Assembly: GCA_944323395.1 (NCBI GenBank)
Contig: CALUSI010000004.1
Coordinates: 1-64,000 of the forward strand
Direction: 5' to 3'
DNA: 64,000 nt
Source: Candidatus Gastranaerophilales bacterium
GTDB taxonomy: Bacteria; Cyanobacteriota; Vampirovibrionia; Gastranaerophilales; Gastranaerophilaceae
Part shown: positions 18,021 to 27,262 of the stretch, piece after piece
How positions within the stretch are numbered: the first letter of the stretch is position 1
Layout: each line of letters begins with the position of its first letter
The notes under the pieces: generated by a model
What the model saw: only the letters and a program-made list of their open reading frames with translations
What the model was told of the DNA's origin: nothing
Database searches by the model: none
Program-made: the position numbers and the translations under genes

Positions 18021-18962
18021 TTATTCTCCAACTTTCATATTTGCTTTTATTTTAGCACCGTTTGCAAAATCAAAGGCATTCATTATACCTTTACTTTCCG
18101 GTTTCACTTTTGTTATTAATATGCAGCCTTCACCTGTATTTATTTCAATTCCGTCTTTTGAAACTGAGGTTATTGTTCCGCAGCATAAACTGCTTCTTTT
18201 GTTTGTTAATCTTGTTTCAAGTATTTTGACTATTTTATTACTTATCATTGTGTATGCACAAGGGGAATCTACCATTGAACGTACTTGATTGTGTATGCTT
18301 TCTGCGGTTTTCTTCCAATCAATTAATCCGTCTTGTTTATTAAATTTCTTTGCAATTGTTACCCCTTCGCTGCATTGTTTTTGGGGAATTAATTCTCCTG
18401 TATATAAACCTTTCAGTGTTGAACAAATAAGTTGTGGAGATTCTTGGCAAATAATTTCTTTTAATTCAATATCGGTCATGTTCTCTGTTATTGTTATCTC
18501 TTGAGTTTCACAAATATCACCTGCATCAAGTTCAAGTACAGTTAGCATTGTTGTTATGCCTGTAACTTTATCTCCGTTATATATACATCTTTGTATAGGA
18601 TTTGCTCCTCTATATTTTGGTAGCAACGAAGCATGCAAATTTATTGTTGAATATTTTGGTATATCTAATACTTCTTGTGATAATATCTGCCCGAAGGCAA
18701 AAGTAACAAAGAAATCAGGTCTTAGATTTTTTAATATTTCAATTAATTCTATATCCTTACTTATTTTTTCAGTTTGATAGCAAAGAATATTATTTTCCAT
18801 TGCAAATACTTTGACAGGCGGAGGTGTTACTTTATTTCCTCTTCCTTTTGGTCTATCCGGTTGTGTTACAACTGCAAGAAGATTAATCTCGCTATTTTTA
18901 TATAATTCTTCCAGACTTTTTACGGCAATGTCAGGTGTTGCCATATATACTACGTTAATCAA
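18021..18962 (-). CDS. fmt: Methionyl-tRNA formyltransferase
   Basis: Fmt formylates initiator Met-tRNA using 10-formyl-THF. Characteristic stretches are VVYMATPDIAVKSLEEL, VVTQPDRPKGRGNK, the catalytic TINLHASLLPKYRGANPIQR (Asn/His) and LELDAGDI. Length (313) is normal. The start is TTG at 18962, seven bases after AGGAGG and overlapping the def stop; the first internal ATG would delete the Rossmann beta strand. Operon partners def, glyA (one-carbon supply) and infB share the formyl-initiator pathway. Confidence 0.96.
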   Translation of the reverse strand: MINVVYMATPDIAVKSLEELYKNSEINLLAVVTQPDRPKGRGNKVTPPPVKVFAMENNILCYQTEKISKDIELIEILKNLRPDFFVTFAFGQILSQEVLDIPKYSTINLHASLLPKYRGANPIQRCIYNGDKVTGITTMLTVLELDAGDICETQEITITENMTDIELKEIICQESPQLICSTLKGLYTGELIPQKQCSEGVTIAKKFNKQDGLIDWKKTAESIHNQVRSMVDSPCAYTMISNKIVKILETRLTNKRSSLCCGTITSVSKDGIEINTGEGCILITKVKPESKGIMNAFDFANGAKIKANMKVGE

Positions 18963-19543
18963 TTATTTTCCTCCTGTTGAGGATTTTTTTGTATTTCTTC
19001 TTCCAGTTCTTTTTCCTCTAAAAGATAATTTGAATCAACTCCGCCAAGTCCTTTCTCAGATAATACTTTATCTGTCTCAAAACGATTTCTGCAATGGTCT
19101 ATGAATAATATTCCGTCTAAATGATCGAACTCATGCTGGATAGCTCTCGCTAAAAGTGAACCGTCTGTGACTTCTAATATGAATGGTTTACCTTTTATAT
19201 CAAGTGCTTTTATTTTTACTGATTTGTATCTTCTTACGTTAGTATATGCCTCTGGAAAGCTTAAACAGCCTTCATATGAATTTATAGCTCCTTCTTTTTT
19301 TATTATTTTAGGATTTATAAAAGTAATAGGATTCATTGTTTTGGGATCTGTTCCGACATCTATTACAAAAACTCTCAAATTTTCGCCAATTTGTGGTGCG
19401 GCAAGTCCAACACCATTGGTTGCATACATTGTATCGTATAAATCGTCTACTAAAATTTGTACTTTCTTTGATATTTTATGAACTTCTTTTGATTTTTCTC
19501 TTAAAGAAGGTGTTCCATACTTAACTATTTTTCTTACTGTCAT
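18959..19543 (-). CDS. def: Peptide deformylase
   Basis: Deformylase removes the formyl group from nascent N-terminal methionine and is a metal-dependent enzyme. The three hallmark motifs are present: GVGLAAPQIG, EGCLSFPE (Cys ligand) and QHEFDHLDG (HExxH). The protein has 194 residues; the last 30 or so are an acidic Glu/Gln tail (EEKELEEEIQKNPQQEENN) beyond the usual domain. The ATG overlaps the stop of the wecA-like gene, and its own stop overlaps the fmt start. Confidence 0.97.
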   Translation of the reverse strand: MTVRKIVKYGTPSLREKSKEVHKISKKVQILVDDLYDTMYATNGVGLAAPQIGENLRVFVIDVGTDPKTMNPITFINPKIIKKEGAINSYEGCLSFPEAYTNVRRYKSVKIKALDIKGKPFILEVTDGSLLARAIQHEFDHLDGILFIDHCRNRFETDKVLSEKGLGGVDSNYLLEEKELEEEIQKNPQQEENN

Positions 19544-20598
19544 TGGTCTGTCTTTCCTTCGCCAAATTTTGCATGCCTGTTTAAAATAATCATTACAGTA
19601 GATATTATAACAGCATATAAGAAGTATTTTGTAGTATCTGATGCCGCAATATAAGTTGCAATACCACCCATTACTATTGAAAATGCAACTAAAATCAATA
19701 CTGCTTTATTTTGTGAAAATCCGAATTTTAAGAGCTTGTGATGTATATGTTCTGCATCTGCAACAAAAGGTGATGTTCCTTTTAAAATTCTTCTTAATGA
19801 TGAGAATGTAATATCTAGTATCGGTACCGCTAATATTAAAAGAGGTACATACATTTTTATATCTGTTGCTTTCATTTGGTACATTACTGATAATACAGAA
19901 AGTAAAAAACCTGCAAATAATGCGCCTGAATCACCCATAAAAATTTTCGCAGGATGAAAGTTGTATGTTAAGAAGCCTAACATTGAACCTGCTAAAATAA
20001 ATGCTATTAATGAACTTACGGTGTCTGATGGCACAAGAGCAACTGCAATTAAGCCTAAAGTAACAGAACTTATTGTAATTACAGAACCTGCTAAACCGTC
20101 AACCCCATCTATAAAATTAACTGCATTGCTAATGCCTACAATCCAAGCAATTGTTCCAAAATAAGATAAGATAGGGTGCAACTCAATTAATCCTATAAAA
20201 GGAATAAAAATGGTTGTTATTTTTACTCCTAAACAAAAAACAATTGATGCTATTGTGATTTGGTTTATAAATTTGAATTTTGCTCCTAGTCCATATATAT
20301 CATCAATCAGACCTAAAAGAAAAATTAAAGAACTTCCCAATAATAGCCCTGATAATAATGAACGATGAGGATAATAACTTAATAATATCAATGAAAAGAA
20401 TGATAGTATTGAGCATATCCAAATAGCAACACCGCCTAACCTTGGTATTGGATGCGAATGTATTTTCCTTTCATTTGGTTTGTCCATTAATCCTTTTTTT
20501 TCTGAATATGCAATTACCAATGGGACAATAAATAATCCCAAGATAAATGCAATAACTGTTCCTATTATGTTTGCTTCTGATAATTGTAAGAATGTCAT
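19540..20598 (-). CDS. Undecaprenyl-phosphate HexNAc-1-phosphate transferase (WecA/TagO type)
   Basis: This polytopic membrane enzyme would attach a GlcNAc-type sugar phosphate to undecaprenyl phosphate, starting O-antigen, enterobacterial common antigen or wall polymer synthesis. The MraY/WecA signatures are DKPNERKIHSHPIPRLGG, LIDDIYGLGAK, NAVNFIDGVDGLAG, FNFHP-like YNFHPAKIFMGDSGALF and ADAEHIHHKLL. The HIHH motif favours WecA/TagO over MraY. About eleven membrane spans are expected. The ATG at 20598, with AAGGA upstream, is preferred to an earlier start inside glyA. The gene starts two bases after the glyA stop. Confidence 0.9.
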   Translation of the reverse strand: MTFLQLSEANIIGTVIAFILGLFIVPLVIAYSEKKGLMDKPNERKIHSHPIPRLGGVAIWICSILSFFSLILLSYYPHRSLLSGLLLGSSLIFLLGLIDDIYGLGAKFKFINQITIASIVFCLGVKITTIFIPFIGLIELHPILSYFGTIAWIVGISNAVNFIDGVDGLAGSVITISSVTLGLIAVALVPSDTVSSLIAFILAGSMLGFLTYNFHPAKIFMGDSGALFAGFLLSVLSVMYQMKATDIKMYVPLLILAVPILDITFSSLRRILKGTSPFVADAEHIHHKLLKFGFSQNKAVLILVAFSIVMGGIATYIAASDTTKYFLYAVIISTVMIILNRHAKFGEGKTDQ

Positions 20599-20600
20599 AA

Positions 20601-21848
20601 TTAATCCTTGTATAGTGGGTATTTTTCGCAAAGTTTTAATGAACGTTCTCTTAGTTCTTTTATCTTTGCTTCATCTTTAGTATCTGATATTTTTACTGCT
20701 TCGGCAATAATTTTACCTACTTCAATCATATCTTCTTCTTTAAATCCCCTTGTTGTCATAGCAGGTGAGCCCAGTCTTACTCCGCTTGTTACAAAAGGAC
20801 TTTGCGGGTCATTAGGTACCGTATTTTTGTTCGCTGTGATTCCGACAAGCTCAAGTATATTTGCTATGTCTTTACCAGTTTTGTTTAATTTTCTCAAATC
20901 AAGAGTCATTAAATGGTTTTCAGTTCCATTGCCAACTATATCAAGACCTTCATCCATTAATGATTTTGCAAGTGCTTTTGCATTTAGTTTTACTTGCTTT
21001 GCATATGCTTTGAAATCATCAGATAATGCTTCTTTTAATGCAATTGCTTTACCTGCAATAATGTGTTCCAAGGGGCCCCCCTGAATTCCCGGAAATACTG
21101 CCTTATCAATACCAAGTGCGTGTTCTTGTTTGCACATTATTATGCCGCCTCTTGGTCCTCTTAATGTTTTGTGCGTTGTTGTTGTTACAAAATCTGCATA
21201 TGGAAATGGACTTGGGTGCTCACCTGTTGCTACAAGTGCTGCAATATGTGCAATATCTGCAAGAAGTAAAGCCCCTACTTCATCTGCTATTTCTTTAAAT
21301 TTCTTGAAATCTATAACTTTTGAATAATTGCTGGCTCCGCAAATAATAAGTTTAGGTTTATGTTTATGAGCCATTTCTCTTACATTATTGTAGTCAATTT
21401 CTCCTTCATCATTAATTCCATATGACACAATATTAAAGTATAATCCGGAGAAGTTAACCGGTGAACCGTGCGATAAGTGTCCGCCATTTGATAAATCCAT
21501 GCCCATTACTGTGTCGCCGGGTTTTAGTGCATACATAAATACTGCCATATTTGCTTGTGCACCGCTATGTGGTTGTACATTGGCATGCTCTGCATTAAAT
21601 AATTTTTTTGCTCTTTCTTGCGCCAACTCTTCTATTTTATCAACATTATCACATCCGTTATAGAATCTTTTATATGGTTTACCTTCTGCGTATTTGTTTG
21701 TTAATACACTTCCGCAAGCAGCCATTACTGCTTGTGAAGTGAAATTTTCACTTGCTATTAACTCAATTGTATTTTGCTGTCTTTTTAGTTCTTTTTCTAT
21801 TAATTCAGCTACTTCTATATCTGTTTTTTTTATTACGTCTAATTCCAT
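20601..21848 (-). CDS. glyA: Serine hydroxymethyltransferase
   Basis: GlyA interconverts serine and glycine and loads one-carbon units on THF; it uses PLP. Signatures include [31 protein letters not shown], the PLP lysine in [13 protein letters not shown], and [20 protein letters not shown]. The 415-residue length is standard. The ATG follows GGGGAG. It is the first gene of the long minus-strand operon; a 20-bp palindrome lies upstream of it. Placement with fmt and def links one-carbon supply to initiator formylation. Confidence 0.98.
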   Translation of the reverse strand: MELDVIKKTDIEVAELIEKELKRQQNTIELIASENFTSQAVMAACGSVLTNKYAEGKPYKRFYNGCDNVDKIEELAQERAKKLFNAEHANVQPHSGAQANMAVFMYALKPGDTVMGMDLSNGGHLSHGSPVNFSGLYFNIVSYGINDEGEIDYNNVREMAHKHKPKLIICGASNYSKVIDFKKFKEIADEVGALLLADIAHIAALVATGEHPSPFPYADFVTTTTHKTLRGPRGGIIMCKQEHALGIDKAVFPGIQGGPLEHIIAGKAIALKEALSDDFKAYAKQVKLNAKALAKSLMDEGLDIVGNGTENHLMTLDLRKLNKTGKDIANILELVGITANKNTVPNDPQSPFVTSGVRLGSPAMTTRGFKEEDMIEVGKIIAEAVKISDTKDEAKIKELRERSLKLCEKYPLYKD

Positions 21849-21879
21849 GTCAAACTCCCCAACCTATAATCTCTAAGCT

Positions 21880-21899
21880 AAATGTATTTTAATACATTT
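21880..21899. promoter_or_regulatory. 20-bp palindrome between glyA and the dnaJ-like gene
   Basis: AAATGTATT-TT-AATACATTT is a perfect inverted repeat with 9-bp arms in the divergent intergenic region, about 30 bases upstream of glyA. It has operator-like symmetry, but the regulator is unknown; AT-rich chance palindromes are common in this genome. Confidence 0.45.
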
Positions 21900-21982
21900 T
21901 ACTTGTAAAAAAAAGTACATTAATTATAAAAAGTGTTTGATATTTTTTTCCTCTTCCGTAAAATTAAAATAGGAGAGAGATT

Positions 21983-23020
21983 TTGGCTAATTATTATAAT
22001 AAAGATTTATATAGAATTCTTGATGTTAATTATGATGCTACGACTGAGGAAATTAAGCTTTCTTATCGTAAACTTGTAAGGCTCTATCATCCTGATGTTA
22101 CGGGAAATGATTTGGGTATTAATAAATTTAAAGAAATCCAAGAAGCATATGAAATACTAACTGATACCGAAAAACGTAAAAAATATGATGTTCTTCGCGG
22201 TTACTATAAGGAGAAAATTAAGAAAGAATATGAAAAGACTACAAAAAATAAATACGAAGAATATATAAAAAAAGCGAAGAAGAATGCAGATAAACCAGAA
22301 GCTTTTTCTAAATCAATAAATGAAGCGTTAGACAATTTATTTCATTCCGGTAAACAAACATATAAGAAACAGGAATCAAAACAAGCTGTTAATGGTGAAG
22401 ATATAAATATTGATTTAACAATATCTTGTTTTGAAGCATTGGAAGGTACAAACAGGAAGGTTAATATATTACATACACAGCCTTGTCCTAAATGTGAAGG
22501 AAGAAAGTTCATAAATGGTTCTCAATGTAATATGTGTAATGGTACAGGGCAACTTTCATTACAGAAAAAAATTAATGTAAAAATTCCTAAAGGTGTTTCT
22601 CAAGGCTCTAAAGTAAGAATAAAAAAAGAAGGAAATAAAGGTCTAAATGGTGGTAAGGATGGTGATTTATATCTAATTATTAATATAGATAAAAATCCTT
22701 ATTTTGAAATAGAGGGTTATAATATATTGTGTAATTTACCGGTAACTCCTTTTGAAGCTGTTTTAGGTGCTGAAATTCCAATTAATGTTTTTAATCAAAA
22801 AATTACAGTGAAGATTCCTCCGATGACATCTTCCGGACAAAAATTACGTTTGTCAGGACTTGGTATTGAGAATAAATCTAAAACTAAAAAAGGTGATATT
22901 ATTATTACTGTTCTTATAAAACTTCCTGAAAAACTTTCTGAGAAAGAAAAAGAACTTTATTCACAGTTAAAGGAACTATCCAAATACGACATCAGAAAAG
23001 ATATGAACGATGCAAAATAA
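21983..23020 (+). CDS. DnaJ-like J-domain co-chaperone with a two-repeat zinc finger
   Basis: The N-terminal J domain is complete (DLYRILDVNYDATTEEIKLS, with the HPD tripeptide in YHPDVTG) and would stimulate DnaK. A lysine-rich linker follows. The cysteine region contains only two CxxCxG units (CPKCEG and CNMCNGTG, about residues 167-190), so it could form a single zinc site, whereas true DnaJ has four. The two C-terminal substrate-binding beta domains (NVKIPKGVSQGSKVRI, GDLYLIINI, VTPFEAVLGAEIPI) are intact. Start is TTG at 21983 behind AGGAGAGAG; no ATG is near. A canonical dnaJ lies at 43019, so this is a specialised paralogue. Confidence 0.88.
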   Translation: MANYYNKDLYRILDVNYDATTEEIKLSYRKLVRLYHPDVTGNDLGINKFKEIQEAYEILTDTEKRKKYDVLRGYYKEKIKKEYEKTTKNKYEEYIKKAKKNADKPEAFSKSINEALDNLFHSGKQTYKKQESKQAVNGEDINIDLTISCFEALEGTNRKVNILHTQPCPKCEGRKFINGSQCNMCNGTGQLSLQKKINVKIPKGVSQGSKVRIKKEGNKGLNGGKDGDLYLIINIDKNPYFEIEGYNILCNLPVTPFEAVLGAEIPINVFNQKITVKIPPMTSSGQKLRLSGLGIENKSKTKKGDIIITVLIKLPEKLSEKEKELYSQLKELSKYDIRKDMNDAK

Positions 23021-23675
23021 AGTATTAATAAAAGAAATTTTTGAATCTATACAAGGGGAAGGACCATATATTGGTGTGAACCAATTATTTATCAGATTCT
23101 CTTCTTGTAATTTGCATTGTGCATATTGTGATACTGATTTTAAAACAGATTTAAAAGAATATAACATAGATGCTCTTATTGATGAAATTAATAAATATGA
23201 AAATATTCATTCAGTAAGTCTTACTGGTGGAGAACCTTTGATTGAATCTGATTTTCTTTCTGTATTGCTGAAAAAAGTGAATAAAAAAATATATTTGGAA
23301 ACCAATGGAACTTTATTTGAAAATCTTGAAACATTAATTGATTATATAGATATTGTTTCAATGGATATAAAATTGCCTTCGACTACAAAGATGAGACCAC
23401 ACTGGGATGAACATGCAAAATTTATAGAAATATCAAAAGAAAAAGAACTTTTTTTAAAAGTGGTTTTTGATACAAATATAACTGAAGATGAAATTAATAA
23501 AACTGTTAGTCTTGCAGAAAAATATAATATACTAATTGTTTTACAACCTAAAATGGATGGTGAATATTTAAATTTAACTTCTGAATTTATTAATGATACA
23601 TATTACAGATTTTTGAATAAGTATCAAAATATAAGACTTATTCCTCAAGTTCATAAATTCTTGAATGTAAGATAA
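23010..23675 (+). CDS. queE: 7-carboxy-7-deazaguanine synthase (radical SAM)
   Basis: QueE converts carboxytetrahydropterin to CDG in queuosine (7-deazaguanine) synthesis. IKEIFESIQGEGPYIG at the start is the family hallmark; the radical SAM motif is CNLHCAYC (CxxxCxxC), followed by SLTGGEPL and LETNGT. The length (221) is normal. The ATG overlaps the dnaJ-like stop region by eleven bases. No queC or queD is in the window. Confidence 0.93.
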   Translation: MQNKVLIKEIFESIQGEGPYIGVNQLFIRFSSCNLHCAYCDTDFKTDLKEYNIDALIDEINKYENIHSVSLTGGEPLIESDFLSVLLKKVNKKIYLETNGTLFENLETLIDYIDIVSMDIKLPSTTKMRPHWDEHAKFIEISKEKELFLKVVFDTNITEDEINKTVSLAEKYNILIVLQPKMDGEYLNLTSEFINDTYYRFLNKYQNIRLIPQVHKFLNVR

Positions 23676-23685
23676 TTATATAGAT

Positions 23686-23714
23686 TTAACAAAATACAAT
23701 CTCTTTGATATTAT
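23686..23714 (+). promoter_or_regulatory. Candidate sigma-70 promoter of ilvD
   Basis: TTAACA (23686-23691) and TATTAT (23709-23714) are separated by 17 bases, about 30 bases before the ilvD ATG. It fits a housekeeping promoter but is unproven. Confidence 0.5.
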
Positions 23715-23744
23715 GTATATATTGTTAGTAATTTGGAGATTTTT

Positions 23745-25409
23745 ATGAGAAGCGATGAAATAAAACAAGGATTGCAGCGTACTCCGCACAGGTCTTTATT
23801 ATATGCGACAGGTGTTAGTGAAAAACAAATGAATAAAAGATTCATAGGTATAGCAAGCAGTTTTACTGATTTGGTTCCTGGACATTGCGGAATGAGAGAA
23901 ATTGAACGTCAAATAGAAAAAGGTATTCATACAGGTGGCGGTCAAGCATTTATTTTTGGTGTTCCTGCTATTTGTGACGGTATTGCAATGGGACATAGCG
24001 GAATGAATTATTCTCTTCCGTCTCGTGATTTGATTGCAGATTGTATTGAATCTGTTGCAACTGCTCATAAGTTAGACGGGCTTGTTTTATTAACTAACTG
24101 CGATAAAATTACTCCGGGAATGATTATGGCTGCAGCAAGACTTGATATTCCTTGTATTGTTGTTACGGTTGGTCCTATGTCTGACGGCAAATGTCATAAT
24201 AATACACTTACTATGATAAGAGGTACATTTGAAGCAATTGGTAAGTTTTCAAATGGCGAAATAGATGAAAAAATGCTTAAGGAAATGGAAATAACATCTT
24301 GTCCTACAGCGGGAGCTTGCCAAGGTTTATACACTGCAAATACTATGGCTTGTTTGACAGAAGTTATTGGTATGAGTTTGCCTGGTTGCGCTACTTCTGC
24401 TGCTGTTAGTGCCAAAACTAAGCGTATTGCTTTTGATTCAGGTGTTATTATTAATGAGTTAATTGAAAAAGATATTCGTCCTTCTTCGATAATTACAAAA
24501 GAATCAATCAGAAATGCAATAATTGTAGATTTAGCTTTAGGCGGTTCAACTAACTCTATTTTGCACTTACTTGCAATAGCTAATGAAGCAGGTGTTGATG
24601 TTACATTAAAAGATTTTGAAGAATTAAGCTTTAAAGTTCCTCAAATTATTAAACTTGATCCATCTGCAGCAAAAACAATGACTGATTTAGATAATGCAGG
24701 CGGTATTCCTGCCGTATTAAAAACCATATATGGCAATGTAAAAGAAATGACTGATACTTTGGGTGTATCTGGTCTTAAGTTATCTCAAATCGCATCTTCT
24801 GATATTTGGTGTGATAATGAAGTTATAAGACCAATCTCTGATCCTGTTACTTCAAATCCCGGACTTGCTGTTTTACATGGTAATTTAGCTCCTAATGGTG
24901 CTGTGGTAAAAATTTCAGGTGTTGAAAAAGAAGCTTTAGTATTTACAGGTAAAGCTAAAACTTTTAATAGCGAAGAAGATGCTATGCAAGCAATTATGGA
25001 TGATAAAATTGTAAAAGGTGATGTTGTCGTTATTAGATATGAAGGTCCAAAAGGCGGACCAGGCATGAGAGAAATGTTGTCACCTACATCTGCTATTGTT
25101 GGTAAAGGTCTTGGAAAATATGTTGCACTTATAACTGACGGTAGATTTTCAGGTGGAACAAGAGGACTTTGTATAGGTCATATATCTCCTGAAGCTCCAG
25201 CTGGCGGTATTATTGGCTTGATAGAAAATGGTGATGAAATTCATATTGATATTCCAAACAGAGAATTAACATTGAATGTTTCTGATTCTGTTCTTGAAGA
25301 AAGAAGAAAAAACTTTAAACCTATTCCTACAAAGATTAAGAAAGGATATTTAAAAAGATATTCAACTGTTGTTTCTTCTTCAGATAAAGGAGCTGTTACA
25401 AGCATATAA
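23745..25409 (+). CDS. ilvD: Dihydroxy-acid dehydratase
   Basis: IlvD dehydrates 2,3-dihydroxy-isovalerate and 2,3-dihydroxy-3-methylvalerate in valine and isoleucine synthesis, using an Fe-S cluster. Typical stretches are [65 protein letters not shown] and [16 protein letters not shown]. The conserved Fe-S cysteines in TNCDK and GACQG are present. The ATG at 23745 has GGAG seven bases upstream, so an earlier TTG is not needed. The gene ends in a clear terminator and seems monocistronic. Confidence 0.97.
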   Translation: MRSDEIKQGLQRTPHRSLLYATGVSEKQMNKRFIGIASSFTDLVPGHCGMREIERQIEKGIHTGGGQAFIFGVPAICDGIAMGHSGMNYSLPSRDLIADCIESVATAHKLDGLVLLTNCDKITPGMIMAAARLDIPCIVVTVGPMSDGKCHNNTLTMIRGTFEAIGKFSNGEIDEKMLKEMEITSCPTAGACQGLYTANTMACLTEVIGMSLPGCATSAAVSAKTKRIAFDSGVIINELIEKDIRPSSIITKESIRNAIIVDLALGGSTNSILHLLAIANEAGVDVTLKDFEELSFKVPQIIKLDPSAAKTMTDLDNAGGIPAVLKTIYGNVKEMTDTLGVSGLKLSQIASSDIWCDNEVIRPISDPVTSNPGLAVLHGNLAPNGAVVKISGVEKEALVFTGKAKTFNSEEDAMQAIMDDKIVKGDVVVIRYEGPKGGPGMREMLSPTSAIVGKGLGKYVALITDGRFSGGTRGLCIGHISPEAPAGGIIGLIENGDEIHIDIPNRELTLNVSDSVLEERRKNFKPIPTKIKKGYLKRYSTVVSSSDKGAVTSI

Positions 25410-25430
25410 TCGTAATTTTTACGTTAAACA

Positions 25431-25468
25431 AATACGAAGCGCAAATATAAAAGCACTTCGTATTTTAT
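25431..25468 (+). terminator. Rho-independent terminator of ilvD
   Basis: AATACGAAG (25431-25439) pairs perfectly with CTTCGTATT (25456-25464), followed by TTATT. It lies just past the ilvD stop. Confidence 0.75.
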
Positions 25469-25640
25469 TCAATGAAAAATTTTTATTACAGAGAATACAT
25501 ATTTATATTTACTCTTGTATTTTAACAAAAAAAATACTAATTGTAATGTTCTTTTTAACACAAGTTTTTTGCATTTCAGAGTACATTTCATAAAAAAATA
25601 AAACGAATTCAACAATAATAATTATTGCACATAAAATTAA

Positions 25641-26654
25641 TTATATATAATCACTTCTAAATCCTTTTGATTTAGAAATGTTCCGTCCGATTTTTTTAAT
25701 TTGTTCTAAAATATCTTTTATACAATTGTTTGAGGATTTCTTATTTGGATATATTTCATATTTATTTTTATGTTCAGAAATTGTAAAGTTAGGCATTATT
25801 ACATTTGCACCTGATTGTAGTGCTATAATTTGTCCGTTTTCTCTTAGTGTTTCCATTGCGGTAGTTGCAGGGATATTTATATCCGGGAGCATCAATCTTG
25901 TGATAGCCATAACCCTTAAAGACAACTCAAAATTATCATTTTTTTCATTTGCTAGTGGAGTATTAGGGTGAGGTATAAATGGACCAATTCCAACCATATC
26001 TGCGTTTAGTTCTTTGAAAAATAATATGTCATCTGCTAATGATTCTATTGTTTGGTTTGGTAGTCCAACAAGACATCCCGTTCCTGTTTCAAAACCCAGT
26101 TCTTTTAGGTCTTTTAAACATCTTAATCTGTTTTCAAAACTCATATTAGGATGAAGTTTTCTATACAAAGTTTTATCTGTCGTTTCAATTCTAAGTAAAA
26201 ATCTGTCAGTTCCGGCATCTTTAAATGCTTTATATTCATCTTTAGGACGTTCGCCTATACTTAACGTTAGTGCAACATCATATTTTTTTATCTTCTTTAT
26301 TAAGTTGCAAAGTTTTTCTTTAGACCAAAATATATCTTCTCCGCCTTGAAGAACGATAGTTTTATAATTAGATTTTATAGCATTATCAACTGATAACAGA
26401 ATTTCATCTTCTGTTAGTCTGTATCTTTTTATACTATGGTTGTCATATCTTAATCCGCAGTAAAAACAATTACAACGACAGAAATTTGTAAACTCAATCA
26501 ATGCACGCAAATGAATGTTATCGCCTTTTGTTTTTTTTCTTATTTCATCTGCCGCATTATATATTGAGTTGTCTTTAGACTCTAAAAGTTCTATAATTTC
26601 TTCTTTTGAAAGTGAATTAACTACTTTTGCTTTTTCTAGGATATTATAGAACAA
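25641..26654 (-). CDS. hydE: [FeFe]-hydrogenase maturase HydE-like radical SAM protein
   Basis: HydE helps build the H-cluster of [FeFe] hydrogenases. The radical SAM motif CRCNCFYC gives CxxxCxxC at C59, C63 and C66. The following SIKRYRLTEDEIL, IVLQGGEDIF, RIETTDKTLYRKLHP, GFETGTGCLVGLPNQT and GIGPFIPHPNTPL match the HydE/PylB/BioB-like group, HydE best. Length (337) is normal. The start is TTG with GAAGAGAAG upstream and overlaps the preceding gene by eleven bases. No hydrogenase, hydF or hydG lies in the window, so the partners must be elsewhere if this is HydE; PylB or another methylornithine-synthase-like enzyme is the alternative. Confidence 0.82.
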   Translation of the reverse strand: MFYNILEKAKVVNSLSKEEIIELLESKDNSIYNAADEIRKKTKGDNIHLRALIEFTNFCRCNCFYCGLRYDNHSIKRYRLTEDEILLSVDNAIKSNYKTIVLQGGEDIFWSKEKLCNLIKKIKKYDVALTLSIGERPKDEYKAFKDAGTDRFLLRIETTDKTLYRKLHPNMSFENRLRCLKDLKELGFETGTGCLVGLPNQTIESLADDILFFKELNADMVGIGPFIPHPNTPLANEKNDNFELSLRVMAITRLMLPDINIPATTAMETLRENGQIIALQSGANVIMPNFTISEHKNKYEIYPNKKSSNNCIKDILEQIKKIGRNISKSKGFRSDYI

Positions 26655-27099
26655 TGTTTGCTTCTCTTCTTAATTTAACTTCATTTTTTCGAAGCGCTTC
26701 AAAAACAGTTTTTGGTTTTTCGTCAAAATATCCTGAAAGTAATTTATTATGCAATGAATCCATTTTCTTTTTTGCAACAAGACTTTTGTATAGCTTTACA
26801 GCTTCAGCATCTCTTTTATCCCCTATTTTCTGCATTATAGGATCTGGCTTCGGTTTTTCAGCTAAAAAGTCTTTTACTTTATTAACATTGTTTTTAATAA
26901 TTTGAACAGGATTTTTTCCGCTATGTTTTATTAAACTATAACTAATTGCTGCAGCACCAATTATAGCTAACCCCGCCAAACCTTTTTTTAATAATTTTTC
27001 ATTTTGATAAATAGATTCGATTATACAAGGTTCACTATTGTTTTTATTTGCACGAAATATTTGATTATTTTTACTTGGTTCTATTGCACTTATTTTCAT
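26644..27099 (-). CDS. Small single-span protein of unknown function
   Basis: This 151-residue protein has an N-terminal soluble part, one hydrophobic segment (GLAGLAIIGAAAISYSLI, about residues 40-58) and a charged C-terminal region rich in lysine. No family is recognised. The ATG follows GGAGGG and a promoter with good spacing lies upstream. HydE follows with an eleven-base overlap, so the two are co-transcribed. Confidence 0.7.
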   Translation of the reverse strand: MKISAIEPSKNNQIFRANKNNSEPCIIESIYQNEKLLKKGLAGLAIIGAAAISYSLIKHSGKNPVQIIKNNVNKVKDFLAEKPKPDPIMQKIGDKRDAEAVKLYKSLVAKKKMDSLHNKLLSGYFDEKPKTVFEALRKNEVKLRREANIVL

Positions 27100-27147
27100 C
27101 TTGACTTATCCCTCCATTCCTTGGAGCCTAATTTTTAGGAGTGATTT

Positions 27148-27176
27148 ATTATATCATACATATCAAAGTTTGTAAA
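27148..27176 (-). promoter_or_regulatory. Candidate promoter of the small membrane protein-hydE pair
   Basis: On the minus strand TTTACA (27176-27171) and TATAAT (27153-27148) are 17 bases apart, about 50 bases before the start codon at 27099. Confidence 0.6.
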
Positions 27177-27262
27177 TAATACGCCTAAAAAAATAAAAAA
27201 TGTTCTTCTTTTTTTTTTTTGAATGTGTTAACATAAAATTGACTTGTATAAGGATTTATATA

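Noticed and set aside
19540-20598. MraY (phospho-MurNAc-pentapeptide transferase) as the name for the membrane transferase
   Set aside because: The HIHHKLL motif and absence of neighbouring mur genes fit WecA/TagO better.
25369-25593. 74-residue ORF overlapping the ilvD end and its terminator
   Set aside because: It runs through the terminator hairpin, starts within ilvD in another frame and has no recognisable domain.
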